The notes under the pieces are model-generated. The model had not been told where the DNA came from. It did no database searches and saw only the letters and a program-made list of their open reading frames with translations. Positions 48,001-56,149 of a stretch of 64,000 nt of DNA are shown here, piece by piece. The position numbers and the translations under genes are program-made. The stretch is taken from NCBI GenBank assembly GCA_964017195.1, contig OZ024896.1:32386307-32450306 (forward strand), read 5' to 3'. The first letter of the stretch is position 1, and every line of letters begins with the position of its first letter. The DNA comes from Siderastrea radians (Eukaryota; Cnidaria; Anthozoa; Scleractinia; Rhizangiidae).

Positions 48001-48856
48001 TTATTTACAGTTATTAAAATATCGTCATCTTCTCTCCCTTGATCATAGCGATGTTAAAGTATTAGTGAGATGGGGTGTAATGCAGTCAAACATGTTGTTT
48101 GGCTGTGGGTATAAACTACTCAGCTCAAGGTGCTGATAAACGAGGCAACTTGTGGTGTCGTCGCGGTGACGTAATGTTGCCAAAAGAGTTGGGAGACAAG
48201 CTGTACAACATACGTTACACGCTGCAACGTATCTCACAACGTTGCGAAAAAGTACAAGACCAAAATATCTACTATTCCTGCAACTCCCAACGCGTTTTTT
48301 CGTTGCGAGGACAGGGTGTCTCACGCGTAATACCCTCTACAACGTTTCTCGCATGTTCATTGCGTTGCGAGTTGCAGAAAAAAATTGCCTCGTATAACAG
48401 CGCCATTAGTCTTCCTACTGGTGTATCCAGGAAACTGCCAAGCAGTGATTATTTTTTAATTGCGTTTTTTGTCATCACAGGTCGCCAGGCGAAGATCATC
48501 ACTGTCGTGCTGTCCGTGGCCATTGGTTTTCTGTGTCTGGCTGTCATCATATCGGTGTTAACCTGCTATGCATTCAAGAGGTGAGCTTACGAAAAGCATT
48601 CCTAGCCCATAAACCTTGCAATCACAAGAGAAGTTACAGTACGGGAAGGCGAGGGCTTGACCAGTCTATTTAGCTGGTTGCATACGAGCAATTTTTTATT
48701 GCTCCTGAAAATTTTTATTTTTCGTGTGTACGACAAGACAAGACTTTCCAAGTTTTTCTACGACATGGTTTTTCCTTATTGTCGTTCTCATTGAAAGTTT
48801 TCTGGTCTTTTAGGTTCCAGAGAGTGAGCACCACTGAAAACCAAACAGCAAGTTGA
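36680..48856 (+). CDS. Ly6/uPAR-type, serine-repeat, single-pass membrane protein (copy B)
   Basis: Predicted exons are 36680-36734, 40494-40802, 45137-45940, 48481-48580 and 48814-48856; all joins are GT-AG and in phase, giving about 436 residues. Domain order is as in copy A: signal peptide (MAVILMLLFLAGGI), 12-cysteine three-finger domain (LTCFECDEY to FECCNYTGCN), a 268-residue Ser-X stalk, one transmembrane helix (VVLSVAIGFLCLAVIISVL) and a longer tail (CYAFKRFQRVSTTENQTAS). Intron 2 holds two large private insertions. Both reading frames are intact, so both genes may be active. Ligand and cellular role are unknown. Confidence 0.8.
36735..40493 (+). other. Gene B intron 1
   Basis: Colinear with intron 1 of gene A. 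It contains the longer (AAT)n/(GAT)n tract at 38929-39036 and lacks both the hammerhead-like fragment and the MITE found in copy A. No coding exon seen. Confidence 0.6.
38929..39036. repeat. (AAT)n, (AAC)n and (GAT)n compound microsatellite
   Basis: Runs of ATA/AAC/AAT units, then GATGAGGATGAT and (GAT)n. Homologous to 20310-20352 in copy A but about 60 bases longer. Poly-Tyr, poly-Ser and poly-His frames on the - strand are artefacts. Confidence 0.92.
40494..40802 (+). other. Gene B exon 2: Ly6/uPAR three-finger domain
   Basis: 309 bp, 103 codons, phase 1-1. All twelve cysteines align with copy A. Three codons are missing relative to copy A before the PCDQ motif. Sequons NIS, NYT and NIT match the positions in copy A. 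Confidence 0.85.
41070..41141 (-). tRNA. tRNA-Thr(GGT)-like unit 1
   Basis: Cloverleaf-like on the - strand: acceptor GGCTTGT/GCAAGCC, box A TAGCTCAATTGGTTAGAGCG, box B GGTTCGAATCC, loop CCGGTAT with GGT at the anticodon position. Base 33 is C instead of the usual T and the anticodon stem has mismatches, so a decoding tRNA is doubtful. A T-run directly follows the 3' end and could terminate RNA polymerase III. Confidence 0.55.
41319..41389 (-). tRNA. tRNA-Thr(GGT)-like unit 2
   Basis: Same layout as unit 1 with a better anticodon stem (CTGCA/CGCAG, one mismatch). Box A and box B are intact. It sits in the second tandem repeat. Base 33 is again C. Confidence 0.55.
41523..41593 (+). tRNA. tRNA-Thr(GGT)-like unit 3, inverted
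   Basis: Plus-strand copy with box A AGCTCAATTGGTTAGAGCG and box B GGTTCGAATCC. The acceptor stem has GGCTTTT opposite GCAAGCC, so two pairs are lost. It is followed by GCCTGATTTTTTTCAGGC, a hairpin and T-run that would stop RNA polymerase III. Confidence 0.5.
42749..43227 (+). pseudogene. RecQ-like superfamily 2 helicase, first exon only
   Basis: From MADLKEVVSKALSFLD the 160-codon exon shows a Q-motif region (LKAEQEKALYSLLEG), Walker A (VLPTGFGKT), motif Ia-like VLVISPLNSIITDQI and motif II as VDESH in place of DEAH, ending CTGK at an AAAAAG/GTATTT donor. Motifs III to VI, needed for activity, are missing from the window. In full-length relatives the next exon continues the helicase core. 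Here it is a remnant in a transposon, so activity is not expected. Confidence 0.8.
43228..43704. other. Centre of the Academ-like element
   Basis: Joins the two truncated genes. A short direct repeat (TTTGCTATACATTTTCCTTT) occurs at about 43403 and 43480. No further exons of either gene are visible, so the deletion removed them. Confidence 0.6.
43705..44092 (-). pseudogene. ZAD-like zinc-finger first exon
   Basis: From MELRETPKKSASASRENPK the - strand exon shows CRFC about 20 residues in and ICKPCGR about 70 residues later, a paired C-x2-C layout like the ZAD domain and the N-terminus of cnidarian transposon-derived proteins. An in-frame TAA after ELGFNVAK (near 43850) breaks it. The exon ends at a GTGAGT donor. 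In the intact parent element this would be the N-terminus of the second, probably transposase, protein; that part is inference. Confidence 0.6.
45137..45940 (+). other. Gene B exon 3: Ser-X repeat stalk
   Basis: 804 bp, 268 codons, phase 1-1. The marker SKSVSQSM recurs at about 45265, 45402 and 45535, again about 132-138 bp apart, so copy B has fewer units than copy A. Ends SDDEG before a GTAAGT donor. Confidence 0.85.
45941..48480 (+). other. Gene B intron 3
   Basis: Colinear with intron 3 of gene A but with extra sequence. At 46085-46420 a GCGCCGC-rich repeat (CCGTATTTACTCGAAAGAGC) is present only here. At 46890-46912 a short piece (ACCGCCAGCTATGCAGACTA) resembles the end of the small MITE at 51954. 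The stretch 47660-48055 is also private to copy B. Confidence 0.6.
48140..48393. repeat. Inverted-end repeat before exon 4 of gene B
   Basis: ACGAGGCAACT at the left and AATTGCCTCGT at the right are inverted. The interior has further GTTGCGA/TCGCAAC-type inverted blocks. Homologous sequence in copy A lies at about 25915-26170, so this insertion predates the duplication. Confidence 0.55.
48481..48580 (+). other. Gene B exon 4: transmembrane helix
   Basis: 100 bp, phase 1-2, GRQAKIITVVLSVAIG then the rest of the helix and CYAFKR. Only one acceptor is present here, unlike copy A. Confidence 0.85.
48814..48856 (+). other. Gene B exon 5: cytoplasmic tail
   Basis: Completes RFQRVSTTENQTAS and stops at 48854-48856. 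Eleven residues longer than copy A; serine and threonine are the only obvious modification sites. Confidence 0.7.
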
Positions 48857-48949
48857 GAGTGATAACTTAATCATGTGTACGCTCACATTGTAGTCCAGCA
48901 CAGCAGAGATCGGTTAACTTGCAATCTAGTCAACTATTATGCCAATTCA

Positions 48950-49085
48950 AAATAGATATATCTTATTAGACGGTTTAGTGTGTAGTATCGTGGGATATTT
49001 GTACGAGTCACGCCGTATTTATAAAATACAAGAGACGAGTAAAAATATCCCACGATACTACACACCAATTCGTCTAATAAGGGAT
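48950..49085. repeat. 136-bp palindrome at the edge of the Crypton-like element
   Basis: CTTATTAGACGG through TATCGTGGGATATTTGTACG is repeated in inverted form before 49081 (AAATATCCCACGATACTACA). The block GTGGGATATTTGTACTCG also occurs at about 49963, tying this hairpin to the element at 49086-50020. Confidence 0.75.
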
Positions 49086-50020
49086 TTATTATTCAACTTA
49101 GCTGCAAAATGGAAAAGTGGTCCGCTTATAAACTGTCTGAGTTGCGTGACAAACTAACGTGACTTCAGCGACTGAGCGGGCCAGTGGGGTCAGGTTTCGC
49201 GCGCTTGATGTGAGGTTGTTGTTGGTTGGTCAAAAACGAAAACTTGTCAAACCTGTCAATCGAAGTCAATCGAGCAAAGCGTCATGATTTTATTTCAAAC
49301 TTGCAAGGAAAACAAAGACAGAATAAGGACCAATAAGGCAAGACTGAATTATTTTCGGGTTTACAATTAGATTAACAACAATGTTCTTGGTCACCAAGTA
49401 AAACTACGAAAAGAAAGAACTCGACAGAACAAAGAGAACTCGAAAGTCAAGTAAAAAAAAAAACGCACTTTAAGCTCAGTCATCTTCGTCCGAATCAATA
49501 ACCACACGTCGTTTCGGAAGAGATAGCGGTGGAGATTTCTGACCGACAAAAATTGTGCATTTGTTGAAGACAGCTCCTGGATTCCGTTTCCTGACTGTGA
49601 CAAACAAATGACATAAAAGATTGTTAAGTTCCTCGGCGGGAATTTCTTCAATGGCCCTTGTTTCTTTAACGGACTCACACCATCGTTTCCATACATTGAG
49701 GTCTTTTTTGTTGTATTCACGTTTCGATTTTCTTCAATAAATAAAGAAATTTCACTGTCGTCTAGGTCATTGTTCGTCTCTAGGAACTCGTTATCGTTAA
49801 AAACCTCAAAATTTGGTAAGCATTCGTTGTTTTCTTTGGGAAAAAACGAGCGTTTCGGCCATTTTTTCATCGTTCACCTTGTAAGCGAAGCCTAATGCCT
49901 GACGTGACATTTGTAGAAAACCTGTCAAACCGGTCTTCTGGAGTACAAATACCGTGGGATATTTGTACTCGTTTTGGTGTTATTTGTACTCTACTGAATG
50001 CAGTTGAATAATAAAGCGTT
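49086..50020 (-). mobile_element. Non-autonomous element carrying a deleted Crypton-type ORF
   Basis: TTATTATTCAACTT at 49086 and its inverse AGTTGAATAATAAA at about 50004-50018 form short terminal repeats, with GTCCGCTTA/TTAAGCGG steps nearby. Between them lies a single short ORF on the - strand. The combination suggests a small mobile element that kept the ends of a longer gene; true Cryptons lack terminal repeats, so the mobiliser is unknown. Confidence 0.55.
49476..49870 (-). pseudogene. Crypton/ZMYM-like tyrosine recombinase, ends only, frameshifted
   Basis: The N-terminus (ENNECLPNFEVFNDNEFLET, then DLDDSEISLFIEENRN) and, after a one-base slip in a run of six A near 49707, DLNVWKRWCESVKETRAIEE and ELNNLLCHLFVTVRKR match the N-terminal SAM-like part of Crypton-derived (ZMYM2/KIAA1958/DUF3504-type) proteins. 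The C-terminus FNKCTIF and KRRVVIDSDED is also typical. The whole catalytic tyrosine-recombinase core, roughly 250 residues, is missing between them. So it is both internally deleted and frameshifted. Confidence 0.7.
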
Positions 50021-50637
50021 AAGCGGATTACTGCCCCGCAAGGGGGGGGGAGGGGGGGGGGCGATATCGATAGCACAAAAATGGATACCAAGATAACTGG
50101 GAATGCCAGGCAACTGACGGTTAACTATTCTGGCGAACGATATGGGTCTTGCAATACTGCACGTGACTACAACTTGATAAGTTTTTTGAGTGCATAAGAG
50201 TGAGTAGTCACTGTGCTTGTTTCCTCGATATTAATTAGTCTTGCTTTTGACTAGAATAACTTAATTTTTCTGCATGTTCGGCAAGAGCTTTACGTTATCG
50301 ATATCGTCTCGACATGCGGATAAATTCCCAAAATCGAATGATAGTATTGAATTTGGTTAAAGCGAATCGGCCTGGCCTTAGTTGCAAGTTTTGTAACAAC
50401 TTTGTTCCCAGGGACCTTTCTCTTCACACCTGGAAGGATAAAGAGAGTGGGCCCTGGTAACGAGGTTGGTTTTGTAATATAACAGCACCGCACACACTGA
50501 TAACCGAAATACCATGTATTACACATGCGCACCACGAAGCATTACACAGGGGCACCACGAAGCTCTCGAAACGCTTCACAGAATTGGCTGAGAAAACAAA
50601 CAAACAAACAAATAACAGAAACAACGACGCTAAAAAC
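50021..50637. other. Spacer before duplicated segment X copy 2
   Basis: A G-run at 50040-50061, then ordinary sequence. No gene recognised; the 66-81 codon frames on the - strand have no domain. Confidence 0.45.
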
Positions 50638-51790
50638 AGTAGAGCTTCGTGGTAACAAGGTCTAATGAAATCAGAGGTTCTTTAGAAAGAGCTTTGTGCC
50701 CCCTGATCACACAAGTTGTTAATACGTAGTCTGTATAGTATAAAAATAATTTTCTAAACAAGGCCCTGTTTAAACGTCGAACTTAACATGGCCGAACCTA
50801 ATGCGATTGAGCAAATGCTATTCCTTTTTGCTACATGTAATTTGCATTAGGTTAGGCACATGTAAAGTTCGACGTTTAAACCGGGCCTAAGTATCATGCA
50901 ATTTTGTAAATAGACGCACAACAAAATTTGTTTATTTTTGTGACGGTCGCGGCTCAAAGTCGAGTGCACAACTGAAAAACAGTGTCACACAGTTGATTGA
51001 TACGCAGACTGTATAGATTTGGATTTTTTTAAAAATAAATAAATGCACAAGCAAAATTTATTTTGGTGATGTGTGATGTTCATAGTTGAGTGTATAATTA
51101 AGGGGTATTAGTCTCTCAAAATTTCAAGTGCGTTCAGAATTTGGTATCTACTTGAATTGGTTATTTATTCGTTCTCGCTTCTTTGTTACTAATTTTGTTG
51201 TTGTTTATACTTTTCTCTCACTTTAACTTCTCTCTCTTTGACACTTCCGCTCTTGATTCGTTTTACCCCTGTAATTTTTTTCCTGTTTTTCAACTCACTT
51301 TTCTCCCTTTTTCTATCTACTCCCTTTCCAACGATTTTAGCTTTCTTTCTGGAAGTTTTTTTACCCTTTTTTGTTACTCTGGCTCTTTTGTGTCATTTCC
51401 CTCCCCTGCTTTCTTCTCCTTTGTTTATTTTCCTCTTTCTTTGCCGTTTTGTATTACCCTCCATTTTTCACAATGTTTCTATAAAACGTTCCCTCATTTT
51501 GTTTTCTGTATGCTAAGCCTGTTTTTTTTTTCATTTCGTTTCCCTTGTCGGTTCCTTCTTCGTCTTAAAAACCTTTACTTTTAAACTTACTTCAATATGC
51601 TTTTTTACCTCACTTTCCACTTACTACCACTGTTTTTCATTCTTTTTTCTCTCGTATCCACCCCAAATTTCTCCCAAGTTTTCTTCCTTCCGTGCCAACT
51701 TCTTCCTTTCCCCTAGTTTTTTTTCCCTCCTTCCTTTTCCATCGTTTTCAGTTTCCTTCATAATTTTGTTTTCGTCTCTCCAGTTAGTTT
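50638..51790. repeat. Duplicated segment X, copy 2
   Basis: Homologous to 1-1150 in the same orientation, including the MITE and the polypyrimidine tract. Homology to the first copy fades after the CTCTCCAGTTAGTTTC block at about 51775, which in the first copy lies at 1138. Confidence 0.85.
50762..50887. mobile_element. 126-bp MITE, second copy
   Basis: Same length and ends as 121-246, at the same place in the duplicated segment, so inherited by duplication rather than inserted twice. Confidence 0.75.
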
Positions 51791-51953
51791 CATTTTCCTG
51801 CTTTACCTTTTACATTCCCGTTCTTTTTCTTTTCACTCGATTTCCTATTTTCCTTCACTGTTTCCTTTGTCTTGATTTCCTTTATCCCTTTCCTCTTCCC
51901 TTGCTTTCCCTTTTTTCTGTCATTACTATAGTTTCCCCTGGCCATACAGTTCA

Positions 51954-52026
51954 TAGCCTGCGCAGCTGGCGGTTTGGTTCGCCGCTCGCGCGCGCTCCCC
52001 AACAAAACCGCCAGCTACGCAGGCTA
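51954..52026. mobile_element. 73-bp MITE with TAGCCTGC ends and 9-bp duplication
   Basis: TAGCCTGCGCAGCTGGCGGT at the left is inverted at the right (ACCGCCAGCTACGCAGGCTA). It is flanked by TACAGTTCA at 51945-51953 and 52027-52035. The terminal TAGCCTGC and the 9-bp duplication match the larger element at 42445-44453, so the two probably share one transposase. Confidence 0.85.
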
Positions 52027-52035
52027 TACAGTTCA

Positions 52036-52335
52036 CTAGGGAATACTAACCCGATTGCTCTTTCCCTTTTTTTGTCCCGCAGATGTGTTTTCTTTTCCCT
52101 GATTTCGTTCCCTTCGCTTCCCTTGTCCCCCTGATCCTATTTTAGCTTGCCCTCGTAGTTCACCAGCAATTAATAACACGATAGCTCACCCCACTCCCAC
52201 CCACCTCGCTAAAAAGGTCCGTGTAACGTACAACTAATTGGACGAGACTGACAGCTTATCGGTGCCTAGGTTAAGATCCGCATTATGTTGCAGGAAGCGA
52301 CCACGATTGGCTGCTGGTTTAAGGCGAGGTCACTG
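52036..52335. other. Spacer
   Basis: Ordinary sequence with pyrimidine bias up to 52140. Nothing recognised. Confidence 0.4.
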
Positions 52336-52880
52336 ACAGGATTTTGTTTCCCTAACGGATTCCCTAGCGGTTCCCTGGTACCCATTTATGCACCAGGGTG
52401 GATAGAAACAGTACGAAGTGTCTAAGGAAACAACCCGATGCACAGTCCAGGGGCCCGTTTCTCGAAAATCCCGGTAACTTTTCGGGCCCGGAGCTACATT
52501 TTAAAAACAAAATCTGTAGAACATTGGCGTAGTTTTTAGCCCGCATATCAGCCTGACTTGTTTTATCAACTTAGAATTTTATTGCTCACCTTTCAAAACC
52601 AACAAAATTTGAGTCTTTAATGCAAACATCGCGCACATTAAATAGCTTTCCGGGCCCGAAAAGTTAACAGGACTTTCCTGAAACGGGCCCCAGGCTATCC
52701 TGGGGATTTTGTTGCGATTCCGCGGCGGTTCACTTGACCCATTTATACACCGGGGTGGATAGAGACAGTGTGGCGTGTCCAAGGAAACAACACGATGTAC
52801 AGTCCAGGTTACCCTGGGGATTTTGTTGCCATTCCCTAGCGGTTCCCTGGTACTCATTTATACACCGGGGTGGAAGCATG
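52336..52880. repeat. Tandem repeat of about 114 bp, three copies
   Basis: GGATTTTGTTTCC/GGATTTTGTTGC followed by TTCCCTGGTACCCATTTATG-type text and GGTGGATAGA recurs starting near 52339, 52702 and 52816. The last copy is partial. The first two are separated by a MITE. Frames here are not supported as genes. Confidence 0.8.
52451..52690. mobile_element. 240-bp MITE with GGGCCCGTTTC ends
   Basis: GGGCCCGTTTCTCGAAA at the left and its inverse (TTTCCTGAAACGGGCCC) at the right, with CAG on both sides (52448-52450, 52691-52693). The uninterrupted tandem-repeat unit nearby (CAGTCCAGGTTACC) shows the empty site. A 3-bp duplication fits PIF/Harbinger-like or similar MITEs. Confidence 0.8.
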
Positions 52881-52971
52881 CAATAAGTACATCACTGACT
52901 CATGTCCGCCGCATGAACGGCTACAACACCGCGCTTCGGTACGCCACTAAAATCTTCTGAGAGTAGCCTCC

Positions 52972-52977
52972 AATTTA
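52972..52977 (-). terminator. Poly(A) signal of candidate secreted-protein gene
   Basis: AATAAA on the - strand, about 20 bases after the TGA at 52995-52997 and about 75 after the TAA at 53053. It marks the probable 3' end of the gene described below. Confidence 0.5.
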
Positions 52978-53052
52978 TTACACCCAGATTAAAATCAGCT
53001 CCCGAGAAGTTTCAACACGACCTCTACTCCTTTAGTTTCATATTTCTTCAGT

Positions 53053-54814
53053 TTAGCAACACGAGGTTGTAACTGACTCTTCACAGTCTCCGACACTCCG
53101 GGAACGGGAGACTCCAGTAAACTGAAAATAGAGAGAAAGAAACAATCCTTAGAACAAACACAAAAGCCGTCAACAATGAAATTAGAGGTTGCTAAGAGCT
53201 GCGTGGTAACTGCAACAGACTGCTATCCCTAGTAACCTGAGTACAAGATTTACAGGTGGAAGACGCACATCCCCATTTTTTGCTTCCCCCGAAAAGAGAT
53301 TTCGTCTCTCATAAGGCAAGGGACCTTTCAGTTTTCACAGGAAAGAAGGAAGAGGGCGGTGGGGTTTTATCGAATTTTTAGAGAATTTTTAGCGACCACA
53401 GCGGTACATTTTTTCGGATGACTCCCCCCACCCCACCCCACCCCACCCAAAAGTAATTAAAAAAAAACGGATAACACGGTCTATCAGTTATTTTTCGCAT
53501 GATCTCACGTGACATTCCACCGTACCACCTCCACATGAACGGTCCCAAAACCCAAAAGGAAACGAACGTACCTTGCGACAACAAACGCCCCTCTATTCAC
53601 CTTACACCACTCAAAAAACGTGCCTGGCTCTGTGTTGTCAAGTAACAATTTACTAAACAGCACTTGATCTGCAAAACATGGAAAACAACGAATTATCATA
53701 TAGGAAGAGATAACCGCTCGATGAAACTGAGACAAATTTCAAAAAATGCCGTTTTCCTTGGGCACTAATTTCCGCGTCATTAATCCTTTAAGCCCTGATA
53801 TGAAAATGCATATTCTCCTTACTGTTCTCCATGGATTTCCCATGGAACTAGTAAGGAAAATTTGTCTAAATATCGAGACATCTTATCCTTGGTGATCCCT
53901 TGAGTGTTTAAACAAGTAGTGGTAATGCAAAGCCGAGAAATTTCATTTTCGTCATTGTAAGAACTTAAAGGGGGCTGCCTCACCTAGTTTTAGTATTACT
54001 CTAAAGGACTAAGAAACGTCTTAGAATCAAAGACCACCTAAAAATAATAGTTAACTATAATTGTGTTTGATTGCGAATGCCTTATTTATCATCCTTCAAG
54101 GCACTTTAGACACCGCTAATCCTTGCAGCATGTAGGACGCGTGTCACCAGGAACCCAACAGTACAAGCATCTAATTTCTCCTTACAATGTCACCAGTTGA
54201 TCAGAAATACAGGTCACGAGAATAAAGGAAATGATCACCAAAGACAAAATGTCTTGATACTCAAGCAAATTCTCCCAACTAGTACCTTAAGAAATACACG
54301 GAGGACAGTGAGGAGAACAGGCATGTTGATACTGGGACTTAAAGTCTCCCAGTAGCTTAGTGGTTAGAGCGTCCGACCGGTGCACGGAAAGTCATGGGTT
54401 CGATTCCTGTTGGGGACTCAGATTTTTTCTTTGTCTCACGCTCGCAACATTCTGAATATTACATCTTTTGTTAATTAAGATTTGTTTTCCCATTTAATTA
54501 AAAACAAAAACAAAAGAAAAAGCTTAGTTTTAATTTTAGGACAGTAATGGCTAAAAACGTACAAATACCCACGACTCACCCCCCCACAAATATTTTTCCC
54601 ATGCTAGTTCAATAAAAACCTAATACTTTTGCTCTTTGGTCTTCTGATGTTCAGTTAGGACTTTACCTTTGCTCCCCAACTGAAGTCTTTCCTTGTCTTG
54701 ATTAATAAGTCTCTTTATTGCAAAATGTCCCGCTGCGCTCTTGACAACGTGGTCCTTGAAAAATAATAATAATAAGAGCAAGCCAAAGATAAAACAAGAA
54801 AGCCTAATGGGCAT
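53053..54814 (-). CDS. Candidate small secreted protein
   Basis: Three exons on the - strand: 54814-54667 (starting MPIRLSCFIFGLLLLLLFFK, a strong signal peptide, ending at an AAAG/GTAAAG donor), 53668-53601 (acceptor TTTTGCAG, peptide VLFSKLLLDNTEPGTFFEWC, donor AAG/GTGAAT) and 53121 onward (acceptor TTTTCAG). The phases join and give about 94 residues ending at a TAA (53053) with four cysteines near the end. A second frame of exon 3 is also open to 52995 and looks more protein-like (starting LLESPVPGVSETVKSQL), which would need a different donor or a missed exon. TATA box and poly(A) signal support a gene; the product family is not recognised. Confidence 0.5.
53122..53600 (-). other. Candidate gene intron 2
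   Basis: Contains a run of CACCCCACCCCACCCC near 53425-53447. No additional exon was convincing, though one could exist given the exon 3 frame question. Confidence 0.4.
53781..54342. mobile_element. 560-bp element with about 140-bp inverted arms
   Basis: TAATCCTTTAAGCCCTGATA at the left is inverted at the right (ACTGGGACTTAAAG), and the arms continue for about 140 bases. Related single arms are at 19480-19580 and 31095-31235. It lies in intron 1 of the candidate secreted-protein gene. Confidence 0.75.
54343..54418 (+). tRNA. tRNA-like unit abutting an inverted-repeat element
   Basis: Acceptor AGTCTCC/GGGGACT pairs with one G-T, box A AGCTTAGTGGTTAGAGCG, box B GGGTTCGATTCC. The anticodon loop reads CCGGTGC with GGT, formally Thr, but base 33 is C and the stem closes poorly. 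A T-run at 54423 could be a terminator. The unit touches the right end of the preceding element. More likely a tRNA-derived repeat than a working tRNA. Confidence 0.5.
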
Positions 54815-54879
54815 TTTAACCGGCCGTTCAGACCCTCCCCATGCCTAGGTTTCACAAATGTTAGCGCGATCCTCTATTT

Positions 54880-54890
54880 ATACGAACCGG
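54880..54890 (-). promoter_or_regulatory. TATA box of candidate secreted-protein gene
   Basis: TATAAATAG on the - strand, about 70 bases before the ATG at 54814. A start site about 30 bases downstream would leave a 5' UTR of about 35-40 bases. Confidence 0.55.
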
Positions 54891-55555
54891 TGTGACGAAA
54901 AGTGTGATTGTGTGACGATATTTTGACTGTAGCATTACTTGATGACGTAATGATTAAACTCTGATGATTCAGATCTTTCTTATCGCTTTTATTTCTGCTG
55001 AAAAACGCAAAGTTCACTAAAACGTTGAAGGTCGGTATTAATTCGTCCACAACTGAGAATGCTTACACAGGGACGACGAAGTATTTACTGTTGTGCCTAG
55101 ACCGTAAATACAAACAGTGAACATAGCAGTAGAATCAAAATATAACGCTTGATAAACACGAGCTGGAGCAGATCGTCATAGTATGGGGCACATTAAGGTT
55201 ACTCCGGACCTTCGCGGGTGTCCTCCCGTGTCCTCCGGGAAAAAATTGGTACGCACGCCATTTTAAAGGAAAGCACGGCAAACCATCTTTGGAAGCTTAA
55301 TAAATGTAGATTTCGGAAAAAATATGAATTGCCAGTTTTTTTTAATTCCACAAAAGAAAGTTGCAAAAATGACCATGCGTCATTTCGGCAAACAAATGAA
55401 TTAATAGGATACCAAAACTCGGCGGATTTCTGTGAAGTTTGGCCTAACCATTCCTGAGAGGTTGTGAAACAAAAGCGTGTTGGGGTTTTTGAAATTTATA
55501 ATATTTCACCCGTGGCGATCTTCAATGCAATGCCCATCGCGCATTCTTTCACTGG
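54891..55555. other. Unassigned region
   Basis: Lies upstream of the candidate secreted-protein gene. A repeated GTGTCCTCC (55217-55235) is present. The 79-codon frame at 55218-55457 (+) has no domain I know. Confidence 0.4.
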
Positions 55556-55559
55556 AAAA

Positions 55560-56085
55560 GTTGAAAATTTACGAAACATGTAATTTTCATGTAAATCTGG
55601 ATTTACAGGATTTGTAAATTGCAATTTACATTTTAAGGTTTTGTAAAACAAAATTTACATGAAATTTACACGTTTCAATAGATTATGTAAACGTGGTGTA
55701 AATGAAAATTTACAGGGTCACTTTCTGGTCTTATAATTCGAAAAACATGTAAAAAACGTGTAAATTCCTTTTGGCAAATTTACAGTATCTGTAGTGTAAA
55801 AAAGTATGTAAATTGTTTGAACACATCATGTAAATAACATGTTAATGGTCTTAACAGAACACTGCAGTGTTAGAACTCTGTAAATTGAATTTACGAGGAA
55901 CTGATATCTTTCCATGGACAATGTAAATGTCCTGTAAATGGTACTTTACATGGTCATGTTCTAATGCAGATTTGAGGATAATGTAAATAACACGTAAATT
56001 TATGGTTACTAGAAAATGGGGCGATTGAACCGCATATCGTTTCCATGTGTCATGTAAATGAGCGGTAAACATGTAAATGGTTTTA
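55560..56085. repeat. Dense cluster of TGTAAAT motifs in both orientations
   Basis: Roughly 30 occurrences of TGTAAAT/ATTTACA and close variants (CGTAAAT, TGTAAAC) in about 520 bases, without a fixed period. It is clearly non-random. Possible explanations are subterminal repeats of a DNA element, or a protein-binding cluster; the core resembles forkhead-type GTAAACA sites, which is a weak analogy. Confidence 0.7.
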
Positions 56086-56149
56086 CCAGATACAGTAAGG
56101 TTGCTGTTGATGCTTGAACAGACAGAGTGACAGAGTAATGGGCTCCTGT

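Larger units (their letters stand above)
31390..48880. repeat. Large duplicated block, copy B
   Basis: Homologous to 15850-26700. Copy-B-only insertions include about 32290-34990, the tRNA-like cluster 41001-41716, the 2-kb Academ-like element 42445-44453, and stretches at 46085-47150 and 47660-48055. An 81-bp local repeat (CTCACTGCGCACTGAAGGGC) is present twice near 31757-31910 in this copy only. Confidence 0.9.

Noticed and set aside
53378..53735. Single 68-76 codon - strand ORFs as stand-alone genes
   Set aside because: They read through plausible splice sites of the candidate secreted-protein gene and show no domain outside the exon.
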